Source: Candidatus Amulumruptor caecigallinarius (GTDB taxonomy: Bacteria > Bacteroidota > Bacteroidia > Bacteroidales > Muribaculaceae). From it: a stretch of 64,000 bases of DNA. The stretch covers positions 1 through 64,000 of the forward strand of contig CALUMU010000009.1 in NCBI GenBank assembly GCA_944321825.1. Reading direction: 5' to 3'. The notes beneath the pieces were generated by a model. The model made no database searches. It had not been told where the DNA came from and saw nothing but the letters and a program-made list of their open reading frames with translations. Of this stretch, positions 45,185 through 53,676 are shown piece by piece. Positions within the stretch are counted from its first letter, which is position 1, and every line of letters begins with the position of its first letter. The position numbers were made by a program, and so were the translations under genes.

Positions 45185-45480
45185 ACTCCAAGCAATTCAC
45201 GGATTTCTTCCATAGAATATGCACGTCCTTTTCCAGCTTCCATTTCGGCTATTCCGCGCCTAACGGATGCCATGTTTTCGGGGTCGTCAAACCACGGATC
45301 GCCGGACGGAGACGGGTTTTCGTTTACTTCCACGGAGATTGCTTCCGCTTTGGAAATAAGGATTGTTTCAATGTAATTTTTCAGGCTCTTGCCCTGAGCC
45401 ACTGCCATAATAGAGAGTTTCTGCAAGGTTTCGACCGGCAGATCTATGTTTTTACGCTTGAGATTCAATGCTGTTGCCAT
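45181..45480 (-). CDS. Antitoxin of the YoeB-type toxin
   Basis: 99 residues from the ATG at 45480 (MATALNLKRKNIDLP). The longer frame to 45597 would run through the promoter and was rejected. The N-terminal half (IDLPVETLQKLSIMAVAQGK, then SLKNYIETILI) looks like a ribbon-helix-helix DNA-binding segment. The acidic tail (DPWFDDPENM, then GKGRAYSMEEIRELLGV) is the likely toxin-binding part. Toxin and antitoxin are coupled by a 4-base overlap. Confidence 0.85.
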   Translation of the reverse strand: MATALNLKRKNIDLPVETLQKLSIMAVAQGKSLKNYIETILISKAEAISVEVNENPSPSGDPWFDDPENMASVRRGIAEMEAGKGRAYSMEEIRELLGV

Positions 45481-45504
45481 AGTTTTAAGAGTGTTGTTAT
45501 AATG

Positions 45505-45536
45505 CAAATGTATAAAGAATATACAATATACACAAA
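45505..45536 (-). promoter_or_regulatory. Toxin-antitoxin promoter with internal operator
   Basis: On the minus strand: TTTG (45533-45536), 20-base spacer, TACATTTG (45505-45512), about 25 bases before the antitoxin ATG. The inverted repeat TGTATA-N5-TATACA (45509-45525) overlaps the -7 box and spacer, where an autorepressor of the TA complex would be expected. Confidence 0.7.
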
Positions 45537-45565
45537 TACAGTTAGGAAAAGTTTGCAACATGGGA

Positions 45566-45641
45566 GTTGTCTCGTTTGAAAAACTCACAGCCGACAATAT
45601 CGATGTCGCATCATACTCCGGGGCTGCCGTAACCGCCGCCG
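45566..45641 (+). pseudogene. 76-bp remnant of a DUF2807 gene
   Basis: These 76 bases match 51097-51172, inside the 3' part of the DUF2807 lipoprotein gene, with six mismatches and no gap, in the same direction and reading frame (VVSFEKLTADNI against VVSFDKLTADNI). The rest of the gene is missing on both sides: the toxin-antitoxin promoter ends about 30 bases to the left, and the LuxR-type gene begins 5 bases to the right. It is a recombination scar, not a gene. Confidence 0.85.
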
Positions 45642-45645
45642 TCTG

Positions 45646-46395
45646 CTATATCAGCTGGTGGTTTTGGGCGTATGCGACAGCTTCGGCTATGTTTTTCACG
45701 CCCATTTTCTGGAATATGCTGCGTTTGCACGCCTTGACGGTGTCGATTGACTTGCACAGGCTGTCGGCGATATCGTTCATCGTACAGCCCTGGGTCGAGA
45801 GCGACAGGACTTCCCGTTCAAAGCCAGTCAACGCAATCTCATCACGCACCTCCCATTTGTGGTCATCGAGGGAATACTGATAGAGTACTTTGGCTCCGGA
45901 TTTCTTCATGACTATATTCCCAGGTTCGTTTCCGTCAGCAAGCGAGATGGTGCATACCGCCAGCCATATCCGACCATCTTTGGTCAGCACAAGTGGTGTC
46001 AGTTTGTGGTTGACAAGACGCTTGTGTCTGCCGTTGGATATGTGTAAGTCATATGACAAGACGTAGTCCTTCCTTTCGCCGACAGGCAGCGTGTCGAAGA
46101 GCTGGATGCCACTGTCATGGATTTCGGCCAGCATCTTACGCTCCTCATGCGACATGCAGTCGATATAAAACCTGTAGCCGAGTTCCTTTATCTCATCAGC
46201 ATCACTTCCGCAAAGACGGGCTATATTGCCGGAAACATACATGAACCCCTTCTTGAAGTAGTCTATTATATATACGCACTGGTATGTGCTGCGCTCGAAA
46301 GCACGGACAGCCTCGATGATAAGTCCTGCCTGTTCGTAATCGGGTTCATCAATGCTATCCTTCAGGTCATGCAGCGAAAAGAAATCACTCTCCAT
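45646..46395 (-). CDS. PAS-like / LuxR-HTH transcriptional regulator
   Basis: 249 residues from the ATG at 46395 (MESDFFSLHDL). A further ATG at 46422 would leave almost no leader after the promoter at 46434-46463. Residues about 30-160 look like a PAS sensor (YQCVYIIDYFKKGFMYVSGNI, LGYRFYIDCMSHEER). The C-terminus is a LuxR-type helix-turn-helix (LTGFEREVLSLSTQG, MNDIADSLCKSIDTVKACKR, FQKMGVKNIAEAVAYA). It is divergent from the precursor/radical-SAM genes and is the natural candidate regulator. It lacks an acceptor-Asp receiver domain. Confidence 0.85.
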   Translation of the reverse strand: MESDFFSLHDLKDSIDEPDYEQAGLIIEAVRAFERSTYQCVYIIDYFKKGFMYVSGNIARLCGSDADEIKELGYRFYIDCMSHEERKMLAEIHDSGIQLFDTLPVGERKDYVLSYDLHISNGRHKRLVNHKLTPLVLTKDGRIWLAVCTISLADGNEPGNIVMKKSGAKVLYQYSLDDHKWEVRDEIALTGFEREVLSLSTQGCTMNDIADSLCKSIDTVKACKRSIFQKMGVKNIAEAVAYAQNHQLI

Positions 46396-46426
46396 TGTAT
46401 CAGTTTGTAAAATGATTGGCAAATTT

Positions 46427-46463
46427 CATAACACAAAGTTATGAAAATAATCCCGATTACCAA
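46427..46463 (-). promoter_or_regulatory. Promoter and inverted repeat of the LuxR-type gene
   Basis: On the minus strand: TTG (46461-46463), 19-base spacer, TAACTTTG (46434-46441). The inverted repeat CATAAC-N5-GTTATG (46427-46443) covers the -7 box and is placed for autoregulation. Confidence 0.65.
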
Positions 46464-46558
46464 CAAAATCAACACATAAAGCGGATAATTTAATTAAAAA
46501 TTCCACATAAAGGTGAAAAAATACCCTTTTGTGTCAAATGAAATCAAAATACTACCAC

Positions 46559-46657
46559 TACCTTTGCTGCGTCAATTATCAAACATCCGAATGTCGTGCA
46601 CAACATTCATCACCGAGCATTACAGTGATTTAGAAATGCCAATCTATTAGATAGATT
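46559..46657 (+). promoter_or_regulatory. Promoter region of the peptide operon
   Basis: TACCTTTG (46559-46566) matches the -7 consensus, but no TTTG stands at the right distance upstream, as expected of an activator-dependent promoter. The ~110-base leader contains the perfect inverted repeat AATCTAT-TAG-ATAGATT (46641-46657), 26 bases before the precursor ATG. Confidence 0.5.
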
Positions 46658-46683
46658 GTAACCACATTCAATTATTCTTTCAA

Positions 46684-46932
46684 ATGAATACAACCGAAAA
46701 TAAAAATCAAAGCAACACCAAATTAGAGTTAACTCAAGATGAACAAGGCCAACTCAACGGAGGCTTTACCGTCAAAAGTCCTACTACCAATGGAGTAGAA
46801 AACCACTTATGGTCAGACAATGGCAACTGCAAAGGTGGTGGATGGTTCGATGACAATGTGAACTGCAACCGATGTGCCAGCTGTGACAATAAATCCGGCA
46901 TGGAAACATTACAGCAAGACGACATTCACTAA
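46684..46932 (+). CDS. Probable RiPP precursor peptide with GG leader
   Basis: 82 residues. The first 27 are a polar leader ending LTQDEQGQLNGG, the double-glycine form cut by C39 peptidases; the C39 exporter at 53677 fits this. The predicted core (28-82) is Gly/Asn/Asp-rich with four Cys (49, 61, 64, 67), two Trp (43, 54) and a repeated D-N-x-N-C motif (45-49, 57-61). A radical SAM/SPASM gene follows. This resembles the 'GG-Bacteroidales' natural-product precursors described for this order. Base composition is markedly A/T-rich (17 G/C in the first 60-base line). The product is unknown: thioether or carbon-carbon cross-links at Cys or Trp are possible (inference). Confidence 0.8.
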   Translation: MNTTENKNQSNTKLELTQDEQGQLNGGFTVKSPTTNGVENHLWSDNGNCKGGGWFDDNVNCNRCASCDNKSGMETLQQDDIH

Positions 46933-46951
46933 TTCACTCCATAATTTCTAT

Positions 46952-46987
46952 AATTGTTTGGTGGAAGAAAATTTCCACCAAACAATT
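46952..46987 (+). terminator. Hairpin between precursor and maturase genes
   Basis: A perfect 15-bp stem (46952-46966 with 46973-46987) and 6-base loop, followed by only a short A/T-rich tail. It probably lets part of transcription stop or stabilises the precursor mRNA, giving much more precursor than maturase. Confidence 0.75.
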
Positions 46988-47005
46988 TAATCAAAAGCAA
47001 ACATC

Positions 47006-48286
47006 ATGATTTGGAGTCGATATAATGAATTTATCCAAGGTTCTGACAAGGTTAACGTCTTGTTCAACTGCCGCACAAGAAAATGGATAACTTTTGTACC
47101 CGAGCTTTATCGTCTATTACAAGATAATGCAAATAATCTGTCTAAAATAGAATCCCGACATCCATCTCTATACAAAGTTCTTATAGACAATAAATTTATT
47201 GTTCCTGACTTAGAAACGGAAATTTCAGAATGCCTTGCTGAAATAGATTCAAAACTCAATTCTTCCAAGCTCCTCAAGCTTACTGTCAATCCGACATTGG
47301 ACTGCAATCTTAGATGTTGGTATTGCTATGAGCAACATCTTCATGGCAGTTGTATGACTCTTAAAATCATGGAATCATTTTATAGGTATATTGATACCTG
47401 CTTAAGCAATGGTAAATACGAAAAACTACAACTTGCTTTCTTCGGTGGGGAGCCTTTGATGAAATTCGACAAAGTTGTCAATCCCATGCTTATTCAAGTT
47501 AAGAAGATATGCAATCAATACAATGTGGACTTCGCGGTATCATTCACTACTAATGGCGTACTTTTGACACACCGAGTACGGACTGCCATAAAGAGTATCA
47601 CTCAGAATGTAGCCGTTCAAATACCTTTTGATGGAGATTCTGAGTTTCACAACAACGTGAAGAGATTTCCTAACGGCATGGGATCTTATCAGATAGTTAA
47701 AAATCATGCACGTGAGGCAGTGATTGATGGTTTCAGAGTTACAATAAGATGCAATGCTACAAAGAGTAACATCCATTCATTCCAGAATGTCATCAATGAT
47801 TTTGAAGACCTTCTATCACAGCCTAATCTCAGATTTTCATTCCACAAAGTGTGGCAAGAAGCAGATGACGATGAATTCAAATCCGAAATTACAGCTCTTA
47901 AAAGTGCCATTTCACACCAACAATTCACGTCGAATATTCACTCATATTTTGGTGACAGTGTGAATCCTTGTTATGGAGACTATGCTGATAATTATGTTTT
48001 CAATTATAATGGTGATATTTTCAAATGTACTGCACGAGATTTTAATACTAAAAACAGAATCGGACACCTTAATGACAATGGCGAAATCGCTTTCAATAAT
48101 TCGGCTTTAATACGCACAAAAAAAAGCTTGACTGCCGAATGTCCGACTTGTAGGAGATTACCATTTTGCCCTATCTGCTCGCAAACGCGTGCAGAATCCT
48201 CAGATGGGAAATGCCCTGCACACATCACGCCTGAAGAGATAACCCTCAACATCCACCAATTTTATTTGGACTTAAGTAGGACTTAA
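47006..48286 (+). CDS. Radical SAM/SPASM peptide maturase
   Basis: 426 residues. The radical-SAM cluster motif is CNLRCWYC (Cys 100, 104, 107). FFGGEPLMKFDK follows as the GGE SAM-binding motif. The C-terminal SPASM part carries further Cys (NPCYGDYA, CTARDFN, CPTCRRLPFCPICS, KCPAH) for auxiliary Fe-S clusters. The first ~90 residues (VNVLFNCRTRKWITFVPELY) are a non-catalytic domain likely to bind the leader. It would use SAM radical chemistry to modify the precursor encoded 73 bases upstream. The gene is A/T-rich, unlike its neighbours (one line inside it has 20 G/C of 60). Confidence 0.9.
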   Translation: MIWSRYNEFIQGSDKVNVLFNCRTRKWITFVPELYRLLQDNANNLSKIESRHPSLYKVLIDNKFIVPDLETEISECLAEIDSKLNSSKLLKLTVNPTLDCNLRCWYCYEQHLHGSCMTLKIMESFYRYIDTCLSNGKYEKLQLAFFGGEPLMKFDKVVNPMLIQVKKICNQYNVDFAVSFTTNGVLLTHRVRTAIKSITQNVAVQIPFDGDSEFHNNVKRFPNGMGSYQIVKNHAREAVIDGFRVTIRCNATKSNIHSFQNVINDFEDLLSQPNLRFSFHKVWQEADDDEFKSEITALKSAISHQQFTSNIHSYFGDSVNPCYGDYADNYVFNYNGDIFKCTARDFNTKNRIGHLNDNGEIAFNNSALIRTKKSLTAECPTCRRLPFCPICSQTRAESSDGKCPAHITPEEITLNIHQFYLDLSRT

Positions 48287-48398
48287 AAACTAACCGCTTA
48301 TAAATTAGGGCAGGAATCTGCACTATAAATCTTTTTCAAAATTTATACCCGCAATGATTTTTTGCGACTTACTTATTTAATCAAAACCGACTTGTAAA

Positions 48399-50477
48399 AT
48401 GAATCATTTGAAGCTGTATGCCGCAATACTATCGGGAGCTGCTTTTAGCGTAAGCCCAACACTCGCCCAAGAGGCCAAACAACTTGAAGAAGTAACAGTA
48501 ATAGCATCACGCACGACAAGCAATGCCGAAGGCTACACGACCAATCTACGCGGGACAAATGTTGCCAAAGGGAAGCCTGCGGCGGACGTACTCGGATTTC
48601 TGCCGAATATTTCACGTGAAGAAGGAAACTTCAAAATCAACGGACTCGCGGTAAGCGACGTTTATGTCGACGGCGTGAAACTGTCCGACCTCTCGGAATT
48701 ATCAAATATCCCGGGCGAAATAATCGACAAAGTAACAGTCAAATATCTTGCAGGAAGTGACAACAGCGCAGCTTTGAGCGGAGGATCGATCATGATTACG
48801 CTCCGCCGCCCGCCGGAAAGCGGATATTACGGCACAGTAAAAGCGACTGCCGACTGGCACCGCTCTTGTGACTTCGGTAACGAGGGCATCGGGGGGCTGA
48901 TATACTATCGTTATAAAAACCTGAGCATCTACGATAACCTTTATGCCGGAGCTACCAAACTCAAAGAAGAATCCGAACAGTGGTTTGAAACTCCCGACAT
49001 GGGCACCATCATTAAAGAAACGACCAAGTCACACGGATTCGACTTCAGAAACAGGCTCAGTATCTCACAGCAATTCAAATCTGGAACCCAGCTCGGTGGC
49101 AGCTACCTTATAGCTACCTCCAGACCCCGCCCGTCATCGGTAGCAGCTGGCGATAATGCGGTCACTTCAATCGACAAACGCCACAATACTCTCATACAGG
49201 AAGGAACCGTAAAGCTGACTTTGCCTTTAAACCAGCGCGGCGCATCGATGGATGTCACCGCCGACTACTACAACCGCCACAGCGACGACGATGCCGCATA
49301 CTTTTACAACGATGAAAACATCGGCATACAGACCGACAGGGACAACCTCAACCAATGGAAAATAAAAGCGGATTTCCTCTACCCGCGAAGCCGCAGCCTT
49401 TCATGGAAATTCGGTGCGTCGGCGCAATGGATTGCATCTGAATACACCCCCGTATCGGTCATGGAAAGCGACCGTTTCCAGCTTAGCGATATACCGACGA
49501 AAACCACGGGTTTTACACCTATCGTCTATGCGGCGGCACAGGGCAGAGTGTGGAAGCTGCGCTACAGTGCGGGCGTGAACTGGCAGCTTAACCGCATAGG
49601 CTATACCGACCGGCATGTCAACCAGACAAGCCACAACACCCAGTGGGCCATCAATCCTACCGTCCAGCTTATGATGCCGTTCGGGGCAAAAAAGGACCAT
49701 GCCCTCATGCTCAGCTACAAACATACATTAAGCGACATACCGTACACAGCAATCTCGTCTGTGGTGGACTGGACCGATTCTTACAACTATACCATCGGCA
49801 ATCCCGACCTGAAAGCCCAATCGGCCGATATGGTGATGGCTGGGGTGTCTCTGCTGCGCAACAAGCTGAATATCACTGCCGTCTACGCTCGTACACATGA
49901 CAGGATATATTGGCAGACATTCCAAGACGCGACAGACCCTGAGGTAGTTTATACAAAACCGATCAATATCTCAGGTCAGGATTTATGGGGCATCGGTGCC
50001 GAATGGATGGAATCACCTGCAAAATGGTGGAGATTCAAATTATCCGGCAGAGTGGAGATAACGCCCGAAAACATCACCATAGGGAGTGTGCATTACGACA
50101 AAACCCACTTCAAAGAGTATTTCTATTTCAACAACAGCTTCTCGTTCCACAATGGCTGGGGCGGTATGCTTAACGTTACGTTTGAGCCGACATACCGCAA
50201 TCTTGACAGGACTTATCACGCCGTATATGACGTGAGTGGCAGGGTTTTCAAGTCATTATTGCACAACAAGCTGCAAATAGCTGTGGATTTCACTGCGTTG
50301 GGCAACCGCCGTAAGCTCGACCGCATGGCCGGAACGCAAAAAGTCACTTACAAATACACATCTCCTGTACAGTACATCGGAGTATCCGTAGCATGGAACT
50401 TCTCAGGCGGCAAAAAAGTCGATGTCAATGTAGTGGACGGAATACAAGACTATCACGAAACCAAAGACAACAGATAA
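48399..50477 (+). CDS. TonB-dependent-receptor-like outer-membrane protein 1
   Basis: 692 residues. A signal peptide ends at TLAQ. EEVTVIASRTT is a TonB-box-like segment, then a plug domain (about 45-135: AADVLGFLPNISREEGNFKI, VYVDGVKLSDLSEL, DKVTVKYLAGSDN, IMITLRRP) and a beta-barrel to the C-terminus. There is no N-terminal carboxypeptidase-like module. It sits in the peptide operon after the maturase; it may import or export a peptide or serve as a self-receptor (inference). Base composition returns to typical from here. Confidence 0.85.
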   Translation: MNHLKLYAAILSGAAFSVSPTLAQEAKQLEEVTVIASRTTSNAEGYTTNLRGTNVAKGKPAADVLGFLPNISREEGNFKINGLAVSDVYVDGVKLSDLSELSNIPGEIIDKVTVKYLAGSDNSAALSGGSIMITLRRPPESGYYGTVKATADWHRSCDFGNEGIGGLIYYRYKNLSIYDNLYAGATKLKEESEQWFETPDMGTIIKETTKSHGFDFRNRLSISQQFKSGTQLGGSYLIATSRPRPSSVAAGDNAVTSIDKRHNTLIQEGTVKLTLPLNQRGASMDVTADYYNRHSDDDAAYFYNDENIGIQTDRDNLNQWKIKADFLYPRSRSLSWKFGASAQWIASEYTPVSVMESDRFQLSDIPTKTTGFTPIVYAAAQGRVWKLRYSAGVNWQLNRIGYTDRHVNQTSHNTQWAINPTVQLMMPFGAKKDHALMLSYKHTLSDIPYTAISSVVDWTDSYNYTIGNPDLKAQSADMVMAGVSLLRNKLNITAVYARTHDRIYWQTFQDATDPEVVYTKPINISGQDLWGIGAEWMESPAKWWRFKLSGRVEITPENITIGSVHYDKTHFKEYFYFNNSFSFHNGWGGMLNVTFEPTYRNLDRTYHAVYDVSGRVFKSLLHNKLQIAVDFTALGNRRKLDRMAGTQKVTYKYTSPVQYIGVSVAWNFSGGKKVDVNVVDGIQDYHETKDNR

Positions 50478-50538
50478 ACCTGAAAGCAATCCCTACAAAA
50501 TGGCTTCTGAACACTTACACACTAAAAAACTTACGATT

Positions 50539-51213
50539 ATGAACAGGCATACCATACTGACGCTGCTTGCTGTAGCTTCAACATTCGTGATGACATCGTG
50601 CGTGAAAGACTACTCCGTAACACCCTCTGACGATATAGCATCAAAGAGCTACGCTTGCGACCGTATAACAGAAGTCTCCGCAACGACGAGGGGCTTGACG
50701 GTGTACTATCATCAGGCCGGCAGCACCAGCCTCAGCGTAGAAGGGCCAGCCAACATGGTGGAGGCTCTCAAAGTCGACACCGACATCGCAGGGAGGGTCA
50801 CATTAGAGCTGAAAAATCCCTACTCGTTCAATCTTCAAGATGCTGAGCAGACGGTGAAAATACGCGTGACATCGCCCCATATAAGCTCATTCGAAGCCAT
50901 GAACGAAGCCCGGATCATAATCCCCGGCGCACTCATCGGACGGTCAGAGCTTACAGTCCAAGCTTACTCCAACGGGGTGGTCAAACTTTCGAAAGTCTCA
51001 GCTCAGATGATAAATATCGGAGCCTACACCGCAGGGGTTGTCAAGGTTGCCGATGCCACAGCGACGTCGATGGATATTGGGGCTTATGAACGCGGCGTTG
51101 TCTCGTTTGACAAACTCACAGCCGACAATATCTCCGTCGCATCATACTCCGGGGCATCCGTAACCGCCGCCGGCCATACCCTCGAATCTACTACAGGCGA
51201 TACATCATTATAA
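50539..51213 (+). CDS. DUF2807 (GIN-domain) lipoprotein
   Basis: 224 residues from the ATG at 50539, which gives a signal ending in FVMTSC, a lipobox. The earlier start at 50500 adds residues before the signal and is unlikely. The mature part is the repetitive right-handed beta-fold of DUF2807: repeated 'VKLSKVSAQMINIGAYTAGV'-style strands, each with G/A and N/S turns. Such proteins occur next to TonB receptors in Bacteroidota; their role is unknown. Part of its 3' half is duplicated at 45566-45641. Confidence 0.85.
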   Translation: MNRHTILTLLAVASTFVMTSCVKDYSVTPSDDIASKSYACDRITEVSATTRGLTVYYHQAGSTSLSVEGPANMVEALKVDTDIAGRVTLELKNPYSFNLQDAEQTVKIRVTSPHISSFEAMNEARIIIPGALIGRSELTVQAYSNGVVKLSKVSAQMINIGAYTAGVVKVADATATSMDIGAYERGVVSFDKLTADNISVASYSGASVTAAGHTLESTTGDTSL

Positions 51214-51307
51214 ATTATCATCTGAATAATTTTCATTCTGTGATTTTTTTCGTTTAATTTGCAATAAATTCAAACCAATCCATCAATGTAACCATTTCTA
51301 TATCACT

Positions 51308-53614
51308 ATGCGACTGCTTTCGACGCTATTAGTACTTGCATTTGCTGCAACAGTCTGCTTCGGCAAAAGTATCAAGGGGACAATACATGATGAGAAAGGC
51401 CAGCCGCTCCCATATGTCAATGTCGTACTTATGAAAGATACTGCGTTCGTTGACGGGAGAGTGTCGGATGAAAGGGGCGCATTTTTGTTTGAAAACGCCA
51501 GTACTGCCGCCGACCAGATAAAAATATCGATGATTGGATATGAGGAATTGGTTATGCCTGTGCCGGCTGACGGAGATTTAAACCTCATTAAGCTTTCGCC
51601 ATCATCGGTGATGCTCGATGAAGTCGTTGTCAATGGAAGCCGTCCCGTCACGCGCATAGAGGGTAACAGCATGGTCACAAACGTGGCCAACAGTATCCTC
51701 GCATCCGCAGGGTCGGCCAACGATGTACTGAAAAATGTCCCTATGCTTACCGGCGACAACGGCAGCTTCAGCGTCTTCGGCCGTGGGGCTGCTGTGATTT
51801 ATATCAATGGCCGACTCGTCAGAAACGCCGCCGAAGTCAGCCAGCTTGCATCAACGGACATCAAGGAGGTGCAGGTCATCAGCAACCCGGGTGCGCAGTA
51901 TGATGCCGAGGTCAATGCCGTGATACGCATTATCACCAAGAAACCGCAGGGCGAGGGCTTCAGCATCGCGGCTTACACCGACAACACATACAACGGATGG
52001 CTGACCACCGCCGAACAGTTAGACATGAAGTACCGTACAGGAGGTCTGGAGATATTTGGATTAGGCTATTTCAAACATGGTAAAAACCGCCACGAGGAGT
52101 ATGGAGTCAACACCACGCATACCAATACTCTGCTATCAGAAATCTCCTCCATATCGACGACAGCGACACAAACCGCGATAACCGGCAAAATCGGTGTCAA
52201 CTACCAGTTTAACGACAAACACAGCATCGGGGCGTACTACCAGAATGATTATAGCCGTATGCACAACTACGGACACCTTACAAGCGATATAGCGGACAAT
52301 GGCACGCTTTCAGAATCAAGTAGTTCAGACCTTGATGCATGGGACAAGTCTCTACCATGCCATAGCGCGAACGTATATTACAACGGCTCGGTAGGAAAGT
52401 TTACTTTCGATGTCAACGGTGACTATATGCAGACCAAAGACTCCGACCGCTCCTATCAGTACGAAAAAAACCTGATGTCGGCCAACCGCAACGTCACGAC
52501 ATTCAGCACAACCCGCAACCGCCTTTTTGCCGAAAAATTCTCAGTATCATATGAACTGCCCAAAGGCAATGTCATGCTCGGAGAGGAATATACCTCCTCT
52601 CGCAGCCGCAACGACTTCGACAATCCCGAAGCCATACTCGCCAGCGAAGAAACCGACGTGCGTGAAAACAATATCGGCATATTCGCCCAGATTAACCAGA
52701 CGTTCGGGAAATTCAGCGCATCGGCCGGCATCAGGTATGAGCATGTAAAGTCGGAATATTATCTCGACAACGCCCTTGTCAAGGGACAGAGCAAGACCTA
52801 CGACAACTTTTTCCCGTCAGCCAGTGTCAGCTACTCGCCCGGCGATTTCAGATTCTCGGCAGCATACAGCCACCGCACCGTGCGCCCTACATATTCCAAC
52901 CTTAACAGCAACTACTACTATGTCAGCTCGACAACGTACACCCGGGGGAATCCGTACCTCGTCCCATCAAAACGGCAGGATTTCACACTGCAGGCCGGAT
53001 GGAAATACATCAACCTTTCGGCACAATACTCCTACACCAAAGATGCCATAGTCCAGATATATGAGCCTTATGACGACAGCGGACGCATCAATGTGTTCAC
53101 TTTGACAAATATGCCCTCCCACAAGGTACTCTCCCTGTTTGTCAACGCATCCCCGCAATTCGGCATATACCACCCATCGCTGTCTGTAGGCATGGATAAG
53201 CAATGGTTCGGGATAGACTATCTCGGAGAATACAAGAAGATGGGTAGCCCCATGTACGTCATCCAGCTGAACAACACTCTCACTCTGCCCGATGACTGGA
53301 ACATCGAGGCGCTCATATGGTGGCGCAGCCGCGCCGACTGGAAGAACTGGGCTTACACGCACACGTATTCGACGGTCAACCTGCGCGTTTACAAGAAGTT
53401 CCTTAACAAAAGCCTTACCGTATACCTCGGAGTCAACGACATATTCAACGGACTGATATATAAGGCCGACCTCTACAGCGGCAACGTGATGATGCGTAAC
53501 AGTATAAACAATCACAGCCGGAATGTCAAACTCACCGTGCGCTACAACTTCAACGTATCGAAAAGCCGCTACAAAGGAGCCGGTGCTGGCAATGCCGAGA
53601 AGAGGAGATTTTAA
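51308..53614 (+). CDS. TonB-dependent-receptor-like outer-membrane protein 2
   Basis: 768 residues. Signal peptide (LLSTLLVLAFAATVCFGKS), then a carboxypeptidase-regulatory-like domain (KGTIHDEKGQPLPYVNVVLM, FVDGRVSDERGAFLFE; about 22-105), a plug (NDVLKNVPMLTGDNG, VIYINGRLVRN, IKEVQVISNPGAQYDAEVN) and an outer-membrane beta-barrel (about 230-768) of the type with a C-terminal barrel domain. It lies between the DUF2807 gene and the C39 exporter in one direction, so it belongs to the same cluster. Confidence 0.85.
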   Translation: MRLLSTLLVLAFAATVCFGKSIKGTIHDEKGQPLPYVNVVLMKDTAFVDGRVSDERGAFLFENASTAADQIKISMIGYEELVMPVPADGDLNLIKLSPSSVMLDEVVVNGSRPVTRIEGNSMVTNVANSILASAGSANDVLKNVPMLTGDNGSFSVFGRGAAVIYINGRLVRNAAEVSQLASTDIKEVQVISNPGAQYDAEVNAVIRIITKKPQGEGFSIAAYTDNTYNGWLTTAEQLDMKYRTGGLEIFGLGYFKHGKNRHEEYGVNTTHTNTLLSEISSISTTATQTAITGKIGVNYQFNDKHSIGAYYQNDYSRMHNYGHLTSDIADNGTLSESSSSDLDAWDKSLPCHSANVYYNGSVGKFTFDVNGDYMQTKDSDRSYQYEKNLMSANRNVTTFSTTRNRLFAEKFSVSYELPKGNVMLGEEYTSSRSRNDFDNPEAILASEETDVRENNIGIFAQINQTFGKFSASAGIRYEHVKSEYYLDNALVKGQSKTYDNFFPSASVSYSPGDFRFSAAYSHRTVRPTYSNLNSNYYYVSSTTYTRGNPYLVPSKRQDFTLQAGWKYINLSAQYSYTKDAIVQIYEPYDDSGRINVFTLTNMPSHKVLSLFVNASPQFGIYHPSLSVGMDKQWFGIDYLGEYKKMGSPMYVIQLNNTLTLPDDWNIEALIWWRSRADWKNWAYTHTYSTVNLRVYKKFLNKSLTVYLGVNDIFNGLIYKADLYSGNVMMRNSINNHSRNVKLTVRYNFNVSKSRYKGAGAGNAEKRRF

Positions 53615-53676
53615 TTTTAAGAAGCTGTTTAAAACGCCTGTAACAATCGTGTGTCAAACCAAAACCAGTTTCGCAG

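Noticed and set aside
45560..45880. Plus-strand frame starting in the DUF2807 fragment
   Set aside because: Only its first ~25 codons come from the remnant; the rest is antisense to the LuxR-type regulator.
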